A stretch of 64,000 nucleotides of DNA from Candidatus Obscuribacterales bacterium (lineage in GTDB: Bacteria > Cyanobacteriota > Vampirovibrionia > Obscuribacterales > Obscuribacteraceae): assembly GCA_020054205.1 (NCBI GenBank), contig JAGVLS010000021.1:183004-247003 (forward strand). Direction: 5' to 3'. This document shows positions 9,432-17,825 of this stretch, piece by piece. Position numbers and translations under genes: made by a program. The notes beneath the pieces are model-generated. The model worked only from the letters and a program-made list of their open reading frames with translations. It made no database searches and had not been told where the DNA came from. How positions within the stretch are numbered: position 1 is the stretch's first letter; each line of letters begins with the position of its first letter.

Positions 9432-10292
9432 GTGAAAAATAAAGATAAAGGGCTGTCACTTCCAGAATATTGTGATTTGCTTCCCAATGGCTCATTAATA
9501 ATTTCAAGAGAATTCAATAATATTACTGAGTCAACACCGAAACAATCAAAAGTTCCTGACTATTTGAGGGTTGTTGATCATAGCCTGGCAATAAATAAAG
9601 AAGATTATGAAAAAAGGCTTGCCAAGCAGGAAGAACAGCTAAATCTTTTTGTCAGAAAACTTAAAGCTATAAAAAAATCATTGATTATTGTCTTCCAAGG
9701 AAGAGATGGGGCAGGCAAAAGTAGTACCACAGAAAGAATATTAGAGGCACTTGATTATGACATGTCTATATTTCAAGCAATTCATATTGGACCGCCTTCA
9801 GAAGATGAAGGAAAACATCCACATTTATGGCGTTTTCTCACCAATGAACGTATGCCAACATTTGGTCAAGTACGTGTATTTGACAGAAGCTGGACTGAAA
9901 GAGTTTTAGTAGAACCAGTAATGGGAATTACAAAAGGAAAAGAATTGTTTAATTCTTATGCAGAGCTTCGTACTTTTGAATGGTTGCTTGTCAGTCAAGG
10001 AAATATTTTAATTAAATTCTGGCTAGACATTACAAAGAAAGAACAACTTAGGCGTTTTAAAAAGCGACAAAAAAAGAAACCCTGGAAAGTCAGTCAGTTT
10101 GATGGCATAGCAAGAAAGCATTGGGATGATTACACAGAATATGCCAATAAAATGTTTTATCTAACGGGGACAAATTTTGCACCTTGGCATATCGTTTCTA
10201 GTGAAAATAAGGCTTATAGCCGCATTGCTATTTTGGAAATAATAAATCAAACACTAGAAAAAGAGCTAAAACATTTTCAGAAAAAGGCATGA
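9432..10292 (+). CDS. ppk2: Polyphosphate kinase 2 (PPK2) family protein
   Basis: About 286 residues. Walker A GRDGAGKSST, the lid/active-site region GPPSEDEGKHPHLWRF, and FDRSWTERVLVEPVMG are PPK2 hallmarks. PPK2 enzymes use polyphosphate to phosphorylate nucleotides, or the reverse. The frame is open from a TTG at 9390 and has an ATG at 9408, but only the GTG at 9432 has a good ribosome site (AGGAG, 7-base spacing). First of a tight plus-strand run with csaA and a rhomboid gene. Whether NDPs or NMPs are used cannot be told. Confidence 0.87.
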   Translation: MKNKDKGLSLPEYCDLLPNGSLIISREFNNITESTPKQSKVPDYLRVVDHSLAINKEDYEKRLAKQEEQLNLFVRKLKAIKKSLIIVFQGRDGAGKSSTTERILEALDYDMSIFQAIHIGPPSEDEGKHPHLWRFLTNERMPTFGQVRVFDRSWTERVLVEPVMGITKGKELFNSYAELRTFEWLLVSQGNILIKFWLDITKKEQLRRFKKRQKKKPWKVSQFDGIARKHWDDYTEYANKMFYLTGTNFAPWHIVSSENKAYSRIAILEIINQTLEKELKHFQKKA

Positions 10293-10628
10293 ATGATGAC
10301 AATTACTTATGACGATTTTACTAAAGTAGATATGCGCGTTGGCCGCATCGTAAACATAGAAAATTTTCCTAAAGCTCGAAAACCAGCATATAAACTAAAA
10401 ATTGATTTTGGTGATTTAGGTATAAAGTACTCAAGCGCACAAATTACCTCTAAATATTCCAAAGATGATTTGCTCAATCGTTTAATTGTTGCAGTGGTTA
10501 ATTTTCCCAAAAAACAAATTGCTGACTTTCAATCTGAAGTATTGGTCTTAGGAACAGAAATTGAAAAAGATGTAGTAGCATTGCTAGAACCAGATCAAAA
10601 AGCAATCTTAGGTTCGCGGGTATTTTAA
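10293..10628 (+). CDS. csaA: CsaA-like tRNA-binding domain protein
   Basis: A 111-residue protein consisting of one EMAP/Trbp111-type tRNA-binding OB fold (DFTKVDMRVGRIVNIENF at the start, LIVAVVNFPKKQI in the middle, SEVLVLG near the end). Length matches the dimeric CsaA chaperone and tRNA-binding protein (about 110 residues). Two ATGs in a row begin directly after the PPK2 stop. One base separates its stop from the rhomboid start, so it lies within an operon. The link with secretion reported for Bacillus CsaA is family knowledge only. Confidence 0.87.
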   Translation: MMTITYDDFTKVDMRVGRIVNIENFPKARKPAYKLKIDFGDLGIKYSSAQITSKYSKDDLLNRLIVAVVNFPKKQIADFQSEVLVLGTEIEKDVVALLEPDQKAILGSRVF

Positions 10629-10629
10629 A

Positions 10630-11316
10630 GTGTTTCCACTTAGAGATTCCACTCCTTCTCACTCAATACCAATTGTCAATTGGCTAATTATAGCTGTTAA
10701 TGTTTTTGTGTTTCTCTTTGAAGCATCTTTATCTACAGGGGAATTAGATCAATTTATAAATACATATGGAGTTGTGCCAAATCGCCTTTTGCATAATTTT
10801 GATATAAATCAGCTAGCAACAATAATGTCTTCCATGTTTCTTCATGGAGGTTGGTTTCATTTGATTAGCAATATGTGGGCACTTTATATTTTTGGAGATA
10901 ATATAGAAGATCGACTTGGGCATTTTGGTTATTTGATTTTTTATATATTATGCGGCATTTCTGCCGATCTGTCCCAAATATACATGGCTCCAAATGCTAA
11001 TGTCCCAACGATAGGTGCAAGTGGGGCAATTGCAGGAGTATTAGGGGCTTATATGTTATTGTTTCCACATGCTCGCATTGTTAGTCTAGTACCAGTATTT
11101 TTAGTTTCGTACGTGACTGAAGTATCTGCTTACTTTTATTTAGGATTTTGGTTTTTGTCTCAATGGTTTACTGGTTTATTTTCTTTAGGTGATATAGCAG
11201 CCGATAAAGGTGGTATTGCTTGGTGGGCACATGTTGGTGGTTTTGTTGCTGGCATTTTAGCAGTTAAACTTTTTGAGAAGAGACAAAATACAAAAAATTA
11301 CTATAATGGTAATTGA
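10630..11316 (+). CDS. Rhomboid family intramembrane serine protease
   Basis: 228 residues with about six to seven hydrophobic segments. The catalytic Ser131 is in GASGAIAG and the catalytic His201 in WWAHVGGF; HLISNMWALYIFGD with Asn81 is the conserved helix-2 motif that helps form the oxyanion hole. Rhomboids cut transmembrane segments of other membrane proteins. The start is GTG at 10630, one base after the csaA stop. The substrate is unknown. Confidence 0.9.
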   Translation: MFPLRDSTPSHSIPIVNWLIIAVNVFVFLFEASLSTGELDQFINTYGVVPNRLLHNFDINQLATIMSSMFLHGGWFHLISNMWALYIFGDNIEDRLGHFGYLIFYILCGISADLSQIYMAPNANVPTIGASGAIAGVLGAYMLLFPHARIVSLVPVFLVSYVTEVSAYFYLGFWFLSQWFTGLFSLGDIAADKGGIAWWAHVGGFVAGILAVKLFEKRQNTKNYYNGN

Positions 11317-11343
11317 TCATAAAAATAATATTTGAGATGTTGT

Positions 11344-11844
11344 ATGAATGATAAATGGAAAGAAGTAGTCGAAGCTGGTAATTTAGCCTTTAGTGCCGGT
11401 AGGGTGTCCGAAGCTGAAGTAAAATTCCAAGAAGCAGTAAAGCTTGCCGAAGAAATGCAAGATAATACTAGCCTTGCTTTGAGTTTAAATAATTTAGCAG
11501 CAATTTACCATACACAAAGCAAATATAAATTTGCTGAAGAGTTGTACAAAAAAGCATTATCTATTAGAGAAGGTCTTTATGGTCATGAGCATCCAGAAAT
11601 TGCTTTGAATTTACATAATTTAGCTGTTTTATACAGCGCTAGACGCATGTACCCTCTAGCTGAAGAATATTATAAAAAAGCCATAGACGTAAAAGAGAAA
11701 GTGTATGGCAATATTCATGTTGAGCTAGTTAGTACATATAATTATTACGCCAAGCTTTTGAAATTACTTGATCGCACAAAAGATCTAGAATTAATAGAAG
11801 AAAAAATAGTCGAAATAGAAAAGAGTTCTAAACAAACAACTTAA
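11344..11844 (+). CDS. Tetratricopeptide (kinesin light chain-type TPR) protein
   Basis: About 166 residues from the ATG at 11344; a TTG four codons earlier is less likely. It has three to four TPRs of the kinesin-light-chain type: SLALSLNNLAAIYHTQSKY, ALNLHNLAVLYSARRMYPLA and similar, each about 42 residues. No signal peptide or enzyme domain, so a cytosolic protein-binding scaffold. Follows the rhomboid gene by 27 bases on the same strand and overlaps the convergent kinase-like gene by 4 bases. Confidence 0.8.
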   Translation: MNDKWKEVVEAGNLAFSAGRVSEAEVKFQEAVKLAEEMQDNTSLALSLNNLAAIYHTQSKYKFAEELYKKALSIREGLYGHEHPEIALNLHNLAVLYSARRMYPLAEEYYKKAIDVKEKVYGNIHVELVSTYNYYAKLLKLLDRTKDLELIEEKIVEIEKSSKQTT

Positions 11845-14156
11845 GTAGGAAGAGTCAAATAAATAACTGTTCCTCTACCTGATCCTGACTCCGCCCAAAC
11901 ACGACCACCAATTCTTTCTACATTATTGCGAGCCAAATACATATTTAGCCTAGAACTATATGATTCTTTGGCATGCTTTCCTTCTATAAAACCGACAAAC
12001 ATCTCAGCAATATCATCTTGAGATAAGGCTGGGCCAGAACTGGCAATCGATAATCTAATTTCATTACCTTTTACAACACTTTCTGCTCTTACTCTGCCAC
12101 CAGGCGCTGTCACAGAGATCATTTTTTGCAATAGTTTTAAAATTACATCCTGTAATATTTCTCTATCTACATTAGCATTGGGCAAACCAGTAATGGTTTT
12201 GTAATCAAGTAAAATTTGGTGATTTTTAGCGTCATGTGCTACTTTTTCTAAACATTGTCCAACTAAAGGCGTTACAGAAACAGGTTCTTTAGCATAAGCA
12301 TTTGGTGGAACAAAGCCACCATACATCATAAGCAAACTGTCAATTACACCAATTATTTGCTGATAACGCAATCTCAATTCAACCAAAGATTGTCCTACCG
12401 AAGGATCTACTTTTGCTAGCACAGTATCTAAAATAGAATGCCACTCTCCTTCAGCTGAAATAAGAGGCGCTCTCAGCGAATCAGATAGCATAGATATAAT
12501 ATCGGCTCTTAGTCGAGCTACGCCACTCTGAACAGATTTATCACGTACTGCCATAACATAGCCAGCAACTTGACTCTCATCTGCCATAACAGGATGTAAG
12601 TGAATTAAAACATCTGTATTTGTGTTTTTATTTGTATTTTTAATAATACCTTCTGGATAAAATTGTGAAATCAGATCAACAGAATTGCCACCATGATGTG
12701 AAAAAGCAATAGCTGGTTCATCATTTGCTGCTGCCCCTGCCTTTTTCACTAAATCAAAACAATGTTTACCAGCAATTTCAGCTTCACTTGTTCCCATCCA
12801 GTTTAAAATTACTGGGTTTGCAGCTAAAACATTTCCATACTGATCGAGCAACAAAAACCCTTCACTGGAAATTTGCAGCACGGCTCCTAATTTTTGTTGC
12901 AACAAAACTGCTTGTTGATTAGCATAATTAACTTGTTTAGAAAGCTCAGATAATTGCCGACTTTGTGTCATTAATTGTTTATTGACTGTTGCTACTTGTA
13001 CATTAGCGGCATCAACCAATTTTGTTTTTTCATTTAATTCTTCAGTGTGTTTAGTCATTTGTGTTTTTAGACTTTGTACACTGGTGCGAGGATAAGCTAC
13101 CGCTGTATCTATAGCTTCTGCCAATTCAACCCATTCAGAGCTAAGTTTATTCAAAGATGGCAGATCTGGTTTATGTTGAGCTAAATCTTGCGCTCTTTGA
13201 ATAAGGAAATTCATCGATGAATTGAATCGACCAGATATCGCAGCACTGAAAAACAAAGCAAGAATAATACCAATTACTCCACTCAATAAAGCTTGTCCTA
13301 ATATCACAATAGCTTTCTGCAATATATCAGGGACACGTGTAGTAACAAATATTAAACCTACTATATTGTTAGATGCCTTTTCTAATTTGAATGGTTGCCA
13401 AATTCGTCCATTTATTTCAAAGCTAGGAAAACGCACTGCGGCTAATCCTTCACCGTTTAACTTAGCAATATAATTGCCATCTGTTTTTATTAACCCTGGC
13501 GTAAAGGCTATTACTTTACCTTTATCTTGTTCAGACAAAGAAAATAATACTAAATCAATTCCTTTTACTGGATCTAAAGACAATTCCAGCTTTTTACTAA
13601 GTCCAGTTAAAAATGTGCTGTCAATTGGTTGGCTAACAGCAACTACTCCCAATACTTTAGGACCTTGCGCAATTGGCACCATAGCTGTAATGGCAATACC
13701 ACCAGCTACACTAAAATCAGTTGGTCCACACCACGAATTATGAGCAAAAGCATATTCGACATTTTCAGCAGTTTTGACTTTTAGTGAATAATTATATTTT
13801 AGTGGCGTGTCGCTGCTATAAAAAACTCTTCTGTGCTCATCAATAACTGCAACAAAACCAGGATGCCCATATCTATCTACCAGATTTTTAATTACTTGAG
13901 CTACTTGAGTGCGATTGCCTTCAGAATACGCTTGCCGAAAAGATGGATCATTCTCCAAAGCTTGGGCTATTTCCCTATTTTGTTTTTGTATAGCAACAAT
14001 TTCATTTATCAACCTTGTGCCAGCATTAGTAATATTTTTTTGAGCAATATCATGATAAGTCCGATATTGCATAAAAAGCTGATATGCACAATTGGTAATT
14101 ACCATAACCAAAATAACGGTTATGAAAGCAAAATTGAGCCTACCTCCTAATCCCAA
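11841..14156 (-). CDS. Membrane sensor, PAS and degenerate histidine-kinase-like protein
   Basis: 771 residues. Order: membrane helix (about 7-27); an extracytoplasmic sensor region (about 28-283) resembling a Cache domain, with FVAVIDEHRRVFYSSD; second membrane helix (about 284-308); coiled coil rich in Gln/Lys (about 370-425); PAS domain (about 430-540); a dimerisation-like helix pair; and a HATPase-like C-terminus ending GGRVWAESGSGRGTVIYLTLP. The position of the phosphoacceptor His reads SDSLRAPL where HisKA has SHELRTPL. The N box reads ILKLLQKM without the usual Asn, and the G1 box reads SSGPALSQDD without its Asp. So catalysis is doubtful; a signal-relaying pseudokinase is plausible. 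No response regulator is adjacent. Confidence 0.75.
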   Translation of the reverse strand: MGLGGRLNFAFITVILVMVITNCAYQLFMQYRTYHDIAQKNITNAGTRLINEIVAIQKQNREIAQALENDPSFRQAYSEGNRTQVAQVIKNLVDRYGHPGFVAVIDEHRRVFYSSDTPLKYNYSLKVKTAENVEYAFAHNSWCGPTDFSVAGGIAITAMVPIAQGPKVLGVVAVSQPIDSTFLTGLSKKLELSLDPVKGIDLVLFSLSEQDKGKVIAFTPGLIKTDGNYIAKLNGEGLAAVRFPSFEINGRIWQPFKLEKASNNIVGLIFVTTRVPDILQKAIVILGQALLSGVIGIILALFFSAAISGRFNSSMNFLIQRAQDLAQHKPDLPSLNKLSSEWVELAEAIDTAVAYPRTSVQSLKTQMTKHTEELNEKTKLVDAANVQVATVNKQLMTQSRQLSELSKQVNYANQQAVLLQQKLGAVLQISSEGFLLLDQYGNVLAANPVILNWMGTSEAEIAGKHCFDLVKKAGAAANDEPAIAFSHHGGNSVDLISQFYPEGIIKNTNKNTNTDVLIHLHPVMADESQVAGYVMAVRDKSVQSGVARLRADIISMLSDSLRAPLISAEGEWHSILDTVLAKVDPSVGQSLVELRLRYQQIIGVIDSLLMMYGGFVPPNAYAKEPVSVTPLVGQCLEKVAHDAKNHQILLDYKTITGLPNANVDREILQDVILKLLQKMISVTAPGGRVRAESVVKGNEIRLSIASSGPALSQDDIAEMFVGFIEGKHAKESYSSRLNMYLARNNVERIGGRVWAESGSGRGTVIYLTLPT

Positions 14157-14264
14157 ATTCTCTTAGCTCCCAAATTACACCAAAGACACATAATAAGTTT
14201 ATCTCTAAAGTAGCCTACTTTAGAACTATATATTCAATACTTGGACTAAGTCTATAAAGAGATG

Positions 14265-14525
14265 TCATTTACGGCTGGAGGCATTTCGATATTCAACTTG
14301 AACTTGTATGGCTCTAATTAATTGATTTGGCCCACAATATCCTAGTTCAAGCAATATCTGTCCTAACGGTTTTCTTTTGGTAGCACCCTCGGCATCATTT
14401 TTTTGAATATGCAAAGCTTCATCCAACTGATAAATTGTAATGTAGCCCAATTCAACTAAAATTTGACCTAAAAGGGTAGTTTCATCAGAGCCAGAAAATT
14501 CTTGTTGTGGAGACTTACTTTTCAT
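14265..14525 (-). CDS. Stand-alone MshEN (type II secretion ATPase N-terminal) domain protein
   Basis: 86 residues from the ATG at 14525. An in-frame GTG at 14561 would give 98 residues but lies inside the SRP RNA 3' end, so I rejected it. Two copies of a motif are present: LGQILVELGYITIYQLDEAL and LGQILLELGYCGPNQLIRAI. This is the paired helical repeat of the MshEN/GSPII_E N-terminal domain of secretion and pilus ATPases, which in some proteins binds cyclic di-GMP. No ATPase domain follows. A partner-docking or nucleotide-sensing role is inference. A related protein lies at 55311-55640. Confidence 0.72.
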   Translation of the reverse strand: MKSKSPQQEFSGSDETTLLGQILVELGYITIYQLDEALHIQKNDAEGATKRKPLGQILLELGYCGPNQLIRAIQVQVEYRNASSRK

Positions 14526-14558
14526 TCCGAAATACCCTAAATTTGCCTCTACTTTTTT

Positions 14559-14655
14559 CACAGACCGCCGGACACACCCGAAGGAATCATCTTATGGCTG
14601 CTGAGTTTCCTCTCTGACCAGTTTCGTTGTCCTCCGCCGCGCCCAACGATCTGTA
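14559..14655 (-). ncRNA. ffs: Signal recognition particle RNA (4.5S-like)
   Basis: On the minus strand the conserved SRP helix-8 region reads GGTCAGA-GAG-GAAA-CTC-AGCAGCC, aligning base for base with the bacterial GGTCAGG-TCC-GGAA-GGA-AGCAGCC that binds Ffh. The flanks fold as expected: ACAGATCGTTGGGC (starting at 14654) pairs with the complement ending at 14560 for 14 bp including G-U pairs, and GGAGGA pairs with TCCTTC further in. Total is about 97 nt, the size of small bacterial SRP RNA. A TATAAT box lies 8 bases upstream. The tetraloop GAAA replaces the usual GGAA; the stem has covaried. Ffh is encoded at 56206-57708. Confidence 0.85.
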
Positions 14656-14662
14656 TTTAGAA

Positions 14663-14693
14663 ATTATAGCTCACCATAGGCTTAGCTGGTGAG
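14663..14693 (-). promoter_or_regulatory. ffs promoter -10 box and adjacent dyad
   Basis: A perfect TATAAT (minus strand, 14668-14663) lies 8 bases upstream of the paired 5' end of the SRP RNA. Directly upstream is a dyad, CTCACCA-N10-TGGTGAG, at 14670-14693, covering the spacer and -35 area. No good -35 hexamer is seen, so an activator or repressor site is possible. The -10 box is well supported by the RNA position; the dyad role is inference. Confidence 0.5.
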
Positions 14694-14842
14694 GCTTAAA
14701 AGGACTGAACTGCTTAATTTCTTATGTTTAGAAGATGCTTCACTAGGCTATTAGTCCTACCACCCAATTAATGTTGCTTTCATTAAAGATGTCAACGATC
14801 CTTAACAATTACCGCTTAATTTGACAACCGCAAGCCTGCAAA

Positions 14843-15376
14843 CTATTTGCTAGCTTTAAGCAAAGCCAATGTTTTTATTATTTCCCTGCCGAATGCAGGC
14901 AAGTCGGCAGGAGTACGAGAAGTAATAATTCCACCATCGACCACAACTTCGGCATCAAGCCATTCAGCACCAGCATTAATCAAATCGTCCTGGATGTTTT
15001 TATAGCTAGTAACTTTCTTACCCCTGATTACATCAGCCGATGCTAACACCCATCCACCATGACAAATTGCAGCCACTACCGCTTTACTTGCACAAGCTCT
15101 TTTTACAATTTCTATAGCAGCCTTATTAGCTCTAATTTTGTCAGGAGCCCAACCGCCAGGAATAATAACAGCATCAAATGAATCTTTGACAAATTCTTCG
15201 CATTGTCCATCCACGTTAATGGGAATGCCATATTTACCTTTATATGTTTTTTCACCAATGCCGGCGATAACAACATTTGCTCCTGCTTCTAGCAATCTAA
15301 GTTGTGGGTAGAATAATTCTCTATCTTCAAAATCAGGTCCAGCAATAATCAAAACTTTTTTGCCTTTAAGATCCAT
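14843..15376 (-). CDS. DJ-1/PfpI family protein
   Basis: 177 residues of the class I glutamine amidotransferase-like DJ-1/PfpI fold. The nucleophile elbow is AAICHGGWVLASADV with Cys near residue 103, preceded by the conserved Glu region (GPDFEDRELFYPQ). Members include intracellular proteases and glyoxalase/deglycase-type repair enzymes; which activity applies is not decidable. AAGGAG precedes the ATG. It is the last gene of the heme-cluster transcript, 23 bases after the unknown 160-residue gene. Confidence 0.88.
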   Translation of the reverse strand: MDLKGKKVLIIAGPDFEDRELFYPQLRLLEAGANVVIAGIGEKTYKGKYGIPINVDGQCEEFVKDSFDAVIIPGGWAPDKIRANKAAIEIVKRACASKAVVAAICHGGWVLASADVIRGKKVTSYKNIQDDLINAGAEWLDAEVVVDGGIITSRTPADLPAFGREIIKTLALLKASK

Positions 15377-15399
15377 GAAATAGCTCCTTATTGCACAAG

Positions 15400-15882
15400 T
15401 TAATTATCATTACCAGCAGCAGCATCTGAATCAGAATCAGAACTTGTGCCATTATCTAAGTTAAAGCGCAAGAGTTCTCGACGCCATTCTAAATCTGCTT
15501 GTGCTTCTTTCAACAGATTAGCTAATCCTTGATAGTCTGCAAAAGATAAATCAACAGCAACACCAATTTCAAAAGTTAGTTTGACTCTTTCATAACTTGG
15601 CGTACAGGCCATACATACCATATGATCGGGTCCACATATTTCAAAAACTCTATTTTCATCTGATTGAACAGGGTCTTTTTGCCAGGTGAGATATTCAAGA
15701 AATTCTTCATCTTCAAAGCTTTGTTGTACTAATAAAACTAAAGCTTGATATTGCGTTTGATTTAAATAAACAGTAATTTCTTGTCTTCTTAAATCAAGCG
15801 CTACTTCACCATTTTCTTTGTCAAGATATAAATCAGCAAAAGCATTAGCAAAACTAATTTGATAAGCTGTACTGGTTTTCAT
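15400..15882 (-). CDS. Hypothetical protein between hemB and the PfpI gene
   Basis: 160 residues, acidic, with no recognisable family. No signal peptide or membrane segment. Residues 65-85 include a predicted helix (QYQALVLLVQQSFEDEEFLE), and a short Cys-containing stretch follows (EICGPDHMVCMACTPSYE), which could hold a metal or redox site. The tail is Asp/Ser-rich. AAAGGA precedes the ATG. It sits 26 bases after hemB and 23 bases before the PfpI gene, so it is cotranscribed with heme synthesis. Possibly a lineage-specific protein; function unknown. Confidence 0.7.
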   Translation of the reverse strand: MKTSTAYQISFANAFADLYLDKENGEVALDLRRQEITVYLNQTQYQALVLLVQQSFEDEEFLEYLTWQKDPVQSDENRVFEICGPDHMVCMACTPSYERVKLTFEIGVAVDLSFADYQGLANLLKEAQADLEWRRELLRFNLDNGTSSDSDSDAAAGNDN

Positions 15883-15908
15883 AAAATAAGTTTCCTTTAA
15901 TTTTTGAC

Positions 15909-16928
15909 TTATTTAAGCCATTTAGCAACATCTTTGGCATGATAAGTAATAATCAAATCAGCCCCAGAACGAGCAATTCCAGTGAGGCACTCAAGTGTCA
16001 CCTTCTTTTCGTCAATCCAACCGTTAGCAGCTGCTGCTTTAACCATTGAATATTCTCCTGAGACATTATATGCGGCAATCGGTAAGTTCGTAAGGTGTCT
16101 TGTTTCTTTTATTATATCCAGATAAGAAATTGCTGGTTTAACCATAACAATATCTGCACCTTCTTCAATATCTAAAGCAATCTCACATAAAGCTTGGCGA
16201 CCATTGGCTGGATCCATTTGATATGTTTTTCTATCTCCAAACTGTGGAGCTGATTCAGCTGCTTGTCTAAAAGGACCATAAAAAGCAGAAGCAAATTTGG
16301 CGCTATAAGCCATGATTGCTACATTATCAAAACCTGCTTGATCTAAAGCCTGCCGAATTACACCTATTCGCCCATCCATCATATCTGACGGGGCAATAAT
16401 ATCAGCGCCCGCGGCAGCTTGCGATACAGCTGTTTTTGCCAAAATATCTAAGCTTGGATCATTCAATATCTCATTGCCATCAACAATACCGCAATGACCA
16501 TGGTCCATGTATTCACACAAACATGTGTCAGCAATGACTAACATGTCGGGAAATTCTTTTTTAATTGCTAAAGTAGCTTTTTGAATGATGCCATCGTCTA
16601 CCCAAGCTCCAGTAGCCACACTGTCTTTGATATTTGGAATACCAAATAAAATGACAGAAGATAATCCTAAATTTGCTGCCTCTTCCACTTCCTTAAGCAT
16701 TTGATCAATACTTTGTTGATAAATGCCCGGCATAGATGAAATAGGTGTTTTTACATTTTTTCCTTCCACAACAAAGAAAGGATAAATGAGTTTTTCCAGA
16801 TGAATATGCGTTTCTCTAACCATGGAGCGCATAGCTTCATTTGCCCTTAAGCGGCGCATGCGCACTGGCAAATTTTTGGAGGCAGTTCTCACAGCAAATT
16901 TTTCTTGAGGAATGGTAATGACTGTCAC
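15909..16928 (-). CDS. hemB: Delta-aminolevulinic acid dehydratase (porphobilinogen synthase)
   Basis: 339 residues. Condenses two 5-aminolevulinate into porphobilinogen. The active-site lysines lie in MAYSAKFASAFYGPFR and VMVKPAISYLD. The metal loop reads DTCLCEYMDHGHCG, keeping all three Cys of the zinc-dependent form, unlike the Asp-rich magnesium form of plants. GTG start at 16928 with AGGA upstream. It follows hemD after a 124-bp gap and leads an unknown gene and a PfpI gene. Confidence 0.96.
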   Translation of the reverse strand: MTVITIPQEKFAVRTASKNLPVRMRRLRANEAMRSMVRETHIHLEKLIYPFFVVEGKNVKTPISSMPGIYQQSIDQMLKEVEEAANLGLSSVILFGIPNIKDSVATGAWVDDGIIQKATLAIKKEFPDMLVIADTCLCEYMDHGHCGIVDGNEILNDPSLDILAKTAVSQAAAGADIIAPSDMMDGRIGVIRQALDQAGFDNVAIMAYSAKFASAFYGPFRQAAESAPQFGDRKTYQMDPANGRQALCEIALDIEEGADIVMVKPAISYLDIIKETRHLTNLPIAAYNVSGEYSMVKAAAANGWIDEKKVTLECLTGIARSGADLIITYHAKDVAKWLK

Positions 16929-17052
16929 TATATTTTCCTTTGCAGTAAACCAATACTTATTTATACAACAAGAATATAAACAATATATTTGCTTCTGCTA
17001 AACCAATTGCCCATTCTGTCATTATTCCGGCAGCAAATTAGAGAAAGTTAAA

Positions 17053-17817
17053 TCAGTATTGCCTTAAAGCTTCGATTAAACCTTCCATAGTGTAGTTTTT
17101 TGCTTCTATATCTATTTTGTCCAAATATTTTATAGCCGCCTCACTTGTTTGTGGACCAATCACAGCAATAAGAATATGAGAAAGACTGCTTTTTAAATTG
17201 GTGTCCAATAAATTAGCAAGATTTTTCACCGTTTGCGAACTAGCTAAAGTAATAATATCTATTTCTTTTTTGTCCAATAAATTTTTCAGTTTGGCAGCCA
17301 ATTCATTTTTATTAGCTGGTTCACTTGTTTTATAACAATAAACTATATCAATATCTGCACCAACTTTTTTCAATTCATCAGCAATATAAGTACGTCCAAT
17401 ATTTGTTTTAGTCCACAATATTTTTTTTCCTGAAAGATTTGGATATCCAGGAAATTCTTTTACTAATGTTTCAGCAATGAATTCATTAGGACTAAATAAA
17501 GTCGTGAGCCCGTATTTTTGCAAAGACTTCATTGTAGCAGGACCGATAGCAGCGATATTTATTTTTCCCAGATTACTGCCAATTACTTCTGCGCGTTTGA
17601 GAGTACTTTCTACCGCGTTAGCACTAGCAAAAATTATCCAATCATAAATCTCAATATTTTTAAACGCTCGATCAAAATCATCCCAAGAGTCTGGCGGGTT
17701 TATTTCAATCAAAGGCAATTCAATTGGAATTGCCCCGAGCTTTTTCAATTCATCCGAAAAACTTTTGCATTGATGCTTAGATCTAGTTACTAAAATTTTT
17801 TTGCCTTGTAAATTCAT
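17053..17817 (-). CDS. hemD: Uroporphyrinogen-III synthase
   Basis: 254 residues with the bilobed HemD pattern: an N-terminal KILVTRSKHQCKSFSDEL, the ASANAVESTL segment (about 66-75), GPATMKSLQKYGL, a second-half LASSQTVKNLANLL and a final IGPQTSEAAIKYL. It cyclises hydroxymethylbilane to uroporphyrinogen III. Sequence conservation in this family is low, but position directly after hemC (8 bases apart) makes the call firm. Confidence 0.93.
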   Translation of the reverse strand: MNLQGKKILVTRSKHQCKSFSDELKKLGAIPIELPLIEINPPDSWDDFDRAFKNIEIYDWIIFASANAVESTLKRAEVIGSNLGKINIAAIGPATMKSLQKYGLTTLFSPNEFIAETLVKEFPGYPNLSGKKILWTKTNIGRTYIADELKKVGADIDIVYCYKTSEPANKNELAAKLKNLLDKKEIDIITLASSQTVKNLANLLDTNLKSSLSHILIAVIGPQTSEAAIKYLDKIDIEAKNYTMEGLIEALRQY

Positions 17818-17825
17818 AGCATTAT

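Noticed and set aside
13222..14150. Plus-strand frames opposite the sensor-kinase-like gene
   Set aside because: They lie wholly antisense to a long, well-supported gene and have no family features.
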